Notes under the pieces: model-generated
Seen by the model: the letters and a program-made list of their open reading frames with translations, nothing else
Told to the model about the DNA's origin: nothing
The model's database searches: none
DNA from: Cyrtodaria siliqua
Lineage: Eukaryota; Mollusca; Bivalvia; Adapedonta; Hiatellidae
Reading direction: 5' to 3'
NCBI GenBank assembly: GCA_037043455.1
Contig: JAWPHD010011224.1
Coordinates: forward strand, 21,830 to 85,829
Length of the DNA: 64,000 bases
Part shown: positions 56,314-64,000 of the stretch, piece by piece
Position numbering within the stretch: the first letter of the stretch is position 1
Layout: each line of letters begins with the position of its first letter
Made by a program: the position numbers and the translations under genes

Positions 56314-58543
56314 AACTCTACTGATCAGAGATCAGCAGAGCTTATGCCGTGGTGCGGCGTCCGTCGTCCGTCTGTCTGTCTGTCCGTCCGTCCGTCCGTT
56401 AACTTTTTTTTTGTAGCGACTACTCCTCTGAAACTACTGAATAGATTTTCATGAAACTTTACAGAAATGTTGCCCATGAAGTCTAGTTGATCCTAGCAAA
56501 AATTCATTTAGATGTGAAATCCAAGATGGCCGCCAAATCTAAAAATAGGTTTTAAAAAACAAGTTTGTAGCGACTACTTCTTGAAAACTCTAAGGGATAT
56601 TGCTATGGGACTTTTTCTAAAATGATCAGCATGACATGATGTTGGTCCTTGTCGAAAATCGTTTTGATTCGACGTTAAACATGGCTGCCAGCGGCCATCT
56701 TTGTTTACATAGAGTTATATAATGAAAACTTGTAGCGACTACTCCTCTGAAACTACTTGGCGGATTTTCATGAAACTTTACAGGAATGTTGCTCTTGATG
56801 TCTTATTGATCCTAGCAAAATTTCAGGTCGGCCCGAAATTCAAGATGGCCGCCACAGCTAAAAATAGATTTTTAAAAGATAAGTTTGTAGCGACTACTTC
56901 TTGAAAACTATAAGTGATATTCATACTTTTTCTAAAATGATCAGCATGACATGATGTTGATCCTAGACGAACATTATTTTGATTCGACGTTAAACATGGC
57001 TGCCAGTGGCCATCTTTTTTTACATAGAGTTATATAGTAAAACTTGTAGCGACTACTCCTCTGAAACTACTTGACGGATTTTCATGAAACTTCACAGGAA
57101 TGTTGCTCTTGATGTCTAAATGATCCTAGCAAAATTTCAGGTCGGCCGGAAATTCAAGATGGCCGCCACGGCTAAACATAAATTTTCAAAATACAAGTTT
57201 GTAGCGACTACTTCTTGAAAACTATAAGTGATATTGATATGGGACTTTTTCTAAAATGATCAGCATGACATGATGTTGGTCCTTATCAAAAATCGTTTTG
57301 ATCCCGACGTTAAACGTGGCTGCCAGCGGCCATCTTTGTTTACATAGAGTTATATAGTAAAAACTTGTAGCGACTACTCCTCTGAAACTACTTGGCGGAT
57401 TTTCATGAAACTTTACAGGAATGTTGCTCTTAATGTCTAATTGATCCTAGCAAAATTTCAGATCGGCCAGAAATTCAAGATGGCTGCCACAGTTAAAAAT
57501 AGATTTTTAAAAAATAAGTTTGTAGCGACTACTTCTTGAAAACTATAAGTGATATTGATATGGGACTTTTTCTAAAATGATCAGCATGACATGATGGTTA
57601 TCCGAGTCGAACATTATTTTGATTCAACATTAAACATGGCTGCCAGTGGCCATCTTTGTTTACATAGAGTTATATAATGAAAACTTGTAGCGACAACTCC
57701 TCTGAAACTACTTGGCGGATTTTCATGAAACTTCACAGAAATGTTGCTCTTGATGTCTAATTGATCCTAGCAAAATTTCAGGTCGGCCGGAAATTCAAGA
57801 TGGCCACCATGGCTAAAAATAGATTTTCAAAATACAAGTTTGTAGCGACTACTTCTTGAAAACTATAAGTGATATTGATATGGGACTTTTTCTAAAATGA
57901 TCAGCATGACATGATGGTTATCCGAGTCGAACATTATTTTGATTCCACATTAAACATGGCTGCCAGTGGCCATCTTTGTTTACATAGAGTTATATAATGA
58001 AAACTTGTAGCGACTACTTCTCTGAAACTACTTGACGGATTTTCATGAAACTTCACAGAAATGTTGCTCTTGATGTCTAATTGATCCTAGCAAAATTTCA
58101 GGTCGGCCGGAAATTCAAGATGGCCACCATGGCTAAAAATAGATTTTCAAAATGCAAGTTTGTAGCGACTACTTCTTGAAAACTATAAGTGATATTGATA
58201 TGGGACTTTTTCTAAAATGATCAGCATTACATGATGGTGGTCCTTGTCAAAAATCATTTTGAATAGATGTTAAACATGGCTGTCAGCGGCCATCTTTGTT
58301 TACATAGAATTATATAATGAAAACTTGTAGCGACTTCTCCTCTGAAACTACTTGACTGATTTTCATGAACTTCACAGGAATGTTGCTCTTGATGCCTAAT
58401 TGATCCTAGCAAAATATCAGGGCGGCCGGAAATTCAAGATGGCCGCCACGGCTAAAAATAAATTTTCAAAAAACAAGTTTGTAGCGACTACTTCCTGAAA
58501 TCAAAATCAATCAGTAGAGCTTCAAGGTCATTGACCTCTTGTT
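56314..58543 (+). mobile_element. Helitron-like element H1e
   Basis: The head AAACTCTACTGATCAGAGAT is followed by a GTCCGTCC tract, about six 320-bp modules and a tail ending GACCTCTTGTT. A 270-bp block (56765-57045) is almost identical to 54116-54390 of H1d, including the same deletion. Confidence 0.78.
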
Positions 58544-60599
58544 TAATTTGCGGCGAAACATCTACAGTCTGACAATTAGGAAGCCCAATCCTACTGGAAT
58601 TCAAAATTATTAAATATAATTAATGCCAGTAAAATTTACCATATTGCCAGGAGAGATAGTTACTGCCCTAATAAAATACTGTGACTGTCGACCGCCAGAA
58701 TTCTGCCACGAAAACTGACTGTTTGAATGTACATGAAAAACAGGCTGTTGACCCCCAATTCTAGGCGGGCTATCTATTGAAATACTAATTTATCCGTTGT
58801 CAAGAAAGTTTTGATTGCACCCTGTAGTAGAAGAGAAAGCGGAAGTAGAATTAATTGCGAGCATCAGATCAAAGTACCAAAGTACTGAAAGCAGCACAAT
58901 TAACAATTTGATCCAAAATAAATGAGATTATTGAATAAACAATAATCCTTCTTATTTCGAATCTAACAACAATAACCCCATTGTTTACGCTATTGTGGGG
59001 GCACTATATATTATCTCGGAGGTCAAGGTAATCAGGCTGCTATGTTAACAGGCTATTCCACTGGGCATCCCTGTATGCAAATTTCTGCGCATTACAATAT
59101 GTTGTAGCATGGTCGGTGACATTTCCTTTGATGAATGCAGAGCATTAAATGGTTTAATTTAGGGTAACGAAAGGGGCATGGCTACACCGTACTACAGCTA
59201 CCGGATATTGGAATTTAGAGCACGGTCACTATGACGTCACAGTGTTACTAGGTACACCATGCTACAAAAAAGATAGAGTCTGTCTCAGCTCGTTGGTTAT
59301 TTAAATAAGCCAACTCGCTGAGACCAGACTCTATCTATTACTTTAAATACACTAGTAGTCACGTGACAAACTAAGTCATTGCTTACATCATATAGCTTGC
59401 GCTGTATGATGTCAAACGTTCTCATCTTGTTCAAGAGGCTTATTAGTGTTATATGTACTGATGCATATGATGGGTTTATATTGGGGGTGGTGCAAGGTTT
59501 GGGAGCATGGCAAGTTTGTTGTAACTAACATTTCATTAAAATTACTGTTGAGTTTGTCTTCGTGACGTTTATTACCAAGTGACGTCGTGTAACGTGTGAC
59601 GTATATTACCAAGTGACGTCGTGTAACGTGGCGCTTCCAACGGATGCAATATACGCGGGGAATTAATGAAACAGCTGTATTTTATCGTAGAATAACATAC
59701 AGTTGTCTCTTCTTTATGTATATGAAAGACTGCGCAGGACGTGTTAGAATGTTATATAAATGCATGACAGGACTGTACAAATATTTTTTTTACCCACTAG
59801 TCCGGGACTAGTCACCCTGTCAAAAGTGACTAGTCCCAAAAAAAGTGTCACTAGTCCCAAAAATTGGGCACAAGTCCTGAATTCTTTTGATTTCTGAATA
59901 TGTTAAAACTGCGTCTTATTTTAACGGATTTGTGTACTCATTACAATTCATTATACACAGTAAATGAAACAATCCTTATTTACTCTTCAGACAATTAATG
60001 TATGTTTCAGTGGTACATATTGTAGACTGCCATTGGGTGAAACAGTAGCAATAGTAAGAATCACATCTGCATTTTTTTTTTAATTTCAATTTATAGATAT
60101 TGAGTTTCATATTACAGTTCAGATAATCATTTAATGGAGAGAAAAAGTAGTCGTAACATTAAATAGGTAAGGGGCTACAGATACCATTTTACCTAATGCA
60201 AAAAATAAACAACATGTGAATTAACAAATCAATATAAACATTGTATTTTTATGTTTTTGTCCTCTACACCAGATGATTTTGACTTTTTGATTGGCTGTAT
60301 ATCACATTCTACATTTTTCCTCTTTTTATTTTTTACTTTCACTTTCACTCTGAATATTTTCCTTATTTTTAACACTGAAATAGTAGAACAAACTCGTTTC
60401 ATATAGAAAAATGTTTTCCTCTCAATAACTTTATTTTCATTTAAAATATCAAGATAAAGTAAAGCATGTCACAAGTTGTGAAAACTCTGGTGGGAAACAC
60501 CACATATCATATCCACCATACTGAACAAGCCTAGGGAGAACTATGTATGCACTGGTGAATGTTTTAGGAATGTAAGTTTGCATGGTTGAACTATTTCAG
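58544..60599. other. Non-coding DNA before the SMC5 exons
   Basis: No CHAF1A 3' exon or SMC5 5' exon was found here. Visible items are a 68-bp hairpin at 59270-59337 (AGATAGAGTCTGTCTCAGC and its complement), a 34-bp tandem duplication at about 59563-59636 carrying CRE-like GTGACGTCG twice, and ACTAGTCCC repeats at 59797-59880. Confidence 0.55.
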
Positions 60600-60754
60600 C
60601 ATTCCAGAAGGATCTGCAGGTGCTACGAAACATAGAAAACCGTCGACTAGAGACTTTGCGAGCCAAGCACAAAGATACATACGATGCAGTGATGTGGTTG
60701 AGACAAAACAAACAGTTATTCAAAGGTCAAATATACGAGCCAATCATGCTCTGT
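60600..60754 (+). CDS. SMC5: SMC5 internal exon A
   Basis: The acceptor is CTATTTCAG. Two bases complete a codon; 51 codons follow, ending EPIMLC, then a GTAAGT donor. The first part is coiled coil (FQKDLQVLRNIENRRLE) and the second is the conserved lead into the hinge. Confidence 0.88.
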
Positions 60755-62310
60755 GTAAGTACAATATACCAGGCAATCATACTTTTGTAGGTACAAATAT
60801 GAGCAAATCAAAGACCAAAGTTCTTTCGTCCTCCTTCCGTCAACAATTGCTAAAACCACTTGACTGATTTTGACCGCATTTCACAATGAAATGGATAATC
60901 CTTAGATCAATACCTTTAAAAGTTGTACAAGTTAGGTCACTGTCCAAGGTCAAAGATGGCCACCATTACTATAAATAGTCCAAATTTTAACATATATCTT
61001 ATCAGTGTTTTTTTTTGGCTGTTTTTATAGCCGAAATTCGGTCATATTCCCAATGCCAAAACATACCTTTTTTTCCCAATTAAGAGGAAAAAATTCCCAA
61101 TTTTAAAAAAAAATAAAAAAAAATTAAAATTATTATTTTTTTTTTTTTTTAGTGTCCCAATCCAATGATTGGGGTTCATTGGATTGGGGTTCAAAAGCTT
61201 ATAAATTCTTCTGTTTATCTTGGTGTACAAAAAACAGTATTAAAGATATAATTATGAAAGGAAAGCTTTACTTTATATTTTTCCGAATTTTATTAAAAAT
61301 CGCGCTACAATTCCCAATTTTATGAAAAATCGCGCTAAAATTCCCAATTCCAACGCCATGGGCTATGTTCCCAAAATAGAGAAAAAAAACACTGCTTATG
61401 AACAGATTTTGACATTTATGACCACCAAACCTTAAATTTTATAGTTGTCCAAATAAAGTCCCCTTGGTTAAAAATGGCCATGCACCGAGAAGACAGGGTT
61501 AAAAGTTTGAGATTTTACTGTTTTACATGAACACATTAAGTTAAAAATCTTCTCTGCATCAATACTGTTCATCTACGAAGGTTTCTCACATGGTGACCCT
61601 GGGGTCTTACTTGGCCGCAATCCAGGGAGTTCACATTTTTACATAGAGCTTTATAGCAAAATATTTAAAACAAATATTTTCTCTGAAATTTGCAAGATCT
61701 AAAGGTCTAATATTTTGTTTGTAGTGTACGCTTTTGGTCCTCTACATAGTTTGTTCAAATGGTGTTCAGGGGGTCATGTTTGGCCGTGCGCGGAAGGTAA
61801 CAGTTGAAGTTAGGGAAATTTTTGTTGTTACTTGTACATATGCAAACTTTGGGAACCTTGGTTATTTGAATCCATCGATTTTTTGGTGTTGAATTATATA
61901 CTGCTGAAAATGCCATATGAAAAAAACATGAATTAACAAAAGCTCCAGGGGAAATATGTTTTACTGCAATGGATAGTACTGCCAGAAAGCTACAAATTGT
62001 TAGATATTTATTGTAGATTTAAAAGGTGTGAAGATTTTCCATCCATAATATAACTACATTATTCAGAAATGTAATAACTACCATCAAATGTTATACAGGT
62101 TAACATGAAAAATCCAAATATGGCAAAATATTTTGAAAACCACATCAATTTCAACGACATGCGAGCGTTTGTGTGTGACAACAGCGATGATTTCAACCTG
62201 CTGATGGACACGATGAGGGAGGAACAGAAGTTGCGTGTGAACGCCGTCAAGACGCCGCCTAGAGTCACCCTGGACAGCTGTCGCCCAAAAATGCCAATTG
62301 ATGCATACAG
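60600..62310 (+). CDS. SMC5: SMC5, two internal exons (coiled coil end and hinge)
   Basis: Two exons join in phase 0 to give about 121 full codons. The first reads LETLRAKHKDTYDAVMWLR then FKGQIYEPIMLC. The second opens VNMKNPNMAKYFENHINF and continues DMRAFVCDNSDDF and KLRVNAV. This is the well-conserved SMC5 segment at the end of the N-terminal coiled coil and start of the hinge (vertebrate CEPIMLTINMKD, AKYIENHI, DLRAFVF, LRVNAV). SMC5 pairs with SMC6 in the nuclear SMC5/6 complex for repair and replication stability. Earlier exons, with the Walker A ATPase head, are absent from the window. Later exons should lie to the right of it. The upstream exon must end one base into a codon, which CHAF1A exon 12 does not. 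Confidence 0.9.
61013..61394. mobile_element. hAT-like element between the SMC5 exons, 5-bp duplication
   Basis: The ends CAGTGTTTTTTTTTGGC and AAAAAAAACACTG are flanked by CTTAT (61008-61012 and 61395-61399). The interior has TTCCCAATT motifs in both halves. At 382 bp it is non-coding. Confidence 0.65.
62099..62310 (+). CDS. SMC5: SMC5 internal exon B
   Basis: The acceptor is TTATACAG. It has 70 codons plus two bases, with donor GTATGT. It contains YFENHINFNDMRAFVC and EEQKLRVNAVKTPP and ends with MPIDAY plus a split Arg codon. The next SMC5 exon is not found before 64000. Confidence 0.9.
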
Positions 62311-62489
62311 GTATGTTTAGTAGTCGCCTGAAATACTTAGCTGTAATTCATTCCATATAAATCTTGTATCAAAATAAATGACTGGGTATTCTTAGGGTGT
62401 AACTAGTATATTGCCTTGCTGAGTGTTGCTTGTAATAGTTGTGTTGTGTGGTTTACAAACATATGTTCAAATACGTGATCCACAAAGAT

Positions 62490-62660
62490 TGATTGAATTG
62501 GATTTTATAGTCGCACTAACAGCTAAATAAGGCGACTTTCCAGCTTCCATTGGTGGAGGAAGACCCCTGGTGCCCCTCCGGGCAATTTTCGTGCACGGGC
62601 GGGCACCTGGGTAGAACCACCAACGTTCCCAAGCAAGCTGGATAGCTTCCTCACAGATCC
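62490..62660 (-). repeat. SINE 3' fragment
   Basis: On the minus strand it matches the AGGAAGCTATCCAGCTTGC, GCCCGCCCGTGCACG and GACTATAAAATCCAATTCA segments of the 35694-35955 SINE. Confidence 0.7.
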
Positions 62661-62872
62661 ACAAAGATATTTTGTCTGAGGCTCATAATTATATTTAAAT
62701 AAAATATTAAATATTTTAATCAGAACATGGCTCAATGCATACATTATATGGGCAGGATGGTGGCTTTAAATTTTCTTATTTTAAGGACTATTTCATTAAA
62801 ACATACCCGGGACCCTATGAAGGAAATTTAATAAATATCTAGGGGGAACCCTATTTTATGAAATTTGGTTTT

Positions 62873-63992
62873 TATGCCCCCCGAAAAGTTTCGGGGGCAT
62901 ATAGTAATCGCACCGTCCGTCTTTCATTCCGCAGTTTGTGTCCGGACTGTACCTTCAAAACTCCTGCATGGATTTTTAATTAACTTGGCACAAGTAATCA
63001 GCATAACAAGACGATGTGTCGCACGCAATACCCAGGTCCGTACCTCAAAGGTCAAGGTCACACTTACGGTTCATAGGTCAAGAACAGGTACGCAATTTCA
63101 TGTCCGAACCGTAACGTCACAACCCCTGCAGGGATTTTTAAATAACTTGGCACAAGTGATCACCATAAGAAGACAATGTGTCGCGCGCAAAACCCAGGTC
63201 TTCAAGGTCACACTTGGAGGTCAAAAGTCAAATCGTGTCCGGTCAATAACTCTGGCATTCATGGACGGATTTTCAAATAACTTGGCACAAGTGATCACCA
63301 TAACAAGACGATGTGTTGAGCACAATACCCAGGTCCGTACCTCAAAGGTCAAGGTCACTATTGCAGTTCATAGGTCAAAAACAGGTACACATTTTCGTGT
63401 CCCGACTGCAACGTCACAACCCCTGCAGGGATTTTTAAATTACTTGTCACAAGTGATCACCATAACAAGACGATGTGTCGTGCGCAAAACGCAGGTCCGT
63501 ATGTCAACGGTCAAGGTCACACTTGCAGTTCATAGGTCAAAAACAGGTACGCAATTTCGTGTCCGGACCGTAACGTCACAACTCCTGCAGGGATTTTTAA
63601 ATAACAAGACGATGTGTCGCGCGCAAAACCCAGGTCTTCAAGGTCACACATGGAGGTCAAAAGTCAAATCGTGTTCGGTCAATAACTCTGGCATTCATGG
63701 ATGGATTTTCAAATAACTTGGCACAAGTGCTCACCACAACAAGATGATGTGTCGCGCACAAAATCCAGGTATGTGGCCCCAAGGTCAAGGTCACACAGAG
63801 GTCAAATTGTGTCCGGTCAAAAACTTTTGCATGCCTGGATGGATTTTCAAATAACTTAGCACAAGTGCTCACCACAACCAAACGACGTGTCGTGCACAAA
63901 ATACAGGTCCATGGCTCCAAGGTCAAGGTCATACTTAGAGGTCAAAGGACACTTCGGGGGCATTTTGTCACTTGCAGTGATATTTCTTGTTT
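62873..63992 (+). mobile_element. Hairpin-headed tandem-module element (family H6)
   Basis: The head GCCCCCCGAAAAGTTTCGGG folds back. A CACCGTCCGTC tract follows, then about six modules of 130-165 bp with TAACTTGGCACAAGTGATCA, GACGATGTGTCGCGCGCAA and AAAGGTCAAGGTCAC. The end CTTCGGGGGCATTTTGTCAC mirrors the head and is followed by ATTTCTTGTT. A 283-residue open frame across it is only translated repeat. Confidence 0.75.
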
Positions 63993-64000
63993 AAACTCAA

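Noticed and set aside
52089..60754. CHAF1A-SMC5 fusion gene
   Set aside because: The phases do not match and the join would stop after eleven codons. Both families lack essential parts at this point.
62865..63716. 283-residue plus-strand open frame
   Set aside because: It is a translation of the tandem modules of family H6. The same residues repeat with each module, and it starts in the head hairpin.

Overview
This window is animal genomic DNA with long, repeat-packed introns and GT-AG splicing. It most likely comes from a lophotrochozoan, probably a bivalve mollusc. That placement is an inference from gene architecture and repeat style (tRNA-derived SINEs, hairpin-headed elements with internal tandem modules, many small DNA transposons); no lineage marker was tested. 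Most long open frames here are translated repeats. The real genes are in short exons that can be joined only by splice sites and reading phase.

Three genes are supported. (1) Minus strand, 1107-5541: the first two exons of a secreted or membrane protein, a signal peptide followed by a Cys-rich module. The rest lies left of the window. (2) Plus strand, 20683-52166: twelve exons of CHAF1A, the large (p150) subunit of chromatin assembly factor 1. They join in perfect phase into about 761 codons, covering N-terminal LPFK motif, PIP-like motifs, a long K/E/R helix, the conserved FHENxRPxYxGTW block and the start of the acidic region. The C-terminal part is absent. (3) Plus strand, 60600-62310: two consecutive SMC5 exons leading into the hinge. 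The ATPase head and first coiled coil should precede them, and the remainder should lie beyond the right edge.

The main structural anomaly is between genes 2 and 3. CHAF1A loses its 3' exons and SMC5 its 5' exons inside one 8.4-kb, repeat-dense interval holding two closely related Helitron-like elements. The exons flanking the gap cannot be spliced in frame. This points to an assembly misjoin, or to a real deletion that truncated both genes.

Layout: 1-5900 is the minus-strand gene with small TTAA-ended and hAT-like elements in its intron. 5900-20550 is intergenic: SINEs, a long GAA run, inverted repeats, a LINE tail, tandem arrays and a dead mariner with a palindromic element nested in it. 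20550-52166 is CHAF1A; its introns carry nested hAT-like elements with 5-bp target duplications, Helitron-like arrays and a 23-bp minisatellite in 1.2-kb higher-order units. 52167-60599 is the suspect repeat interval. 60600-64000 holds the SMC5 exons and another hairpin-headed repeat.

CHAF1A and SMC5 both act on replicating chromatin (histone H3-H4 deposition at PCNA, and the SMC5/6 genome-stability complex). Given the doubtful junction, their adjacency should not be read as functional linkage.
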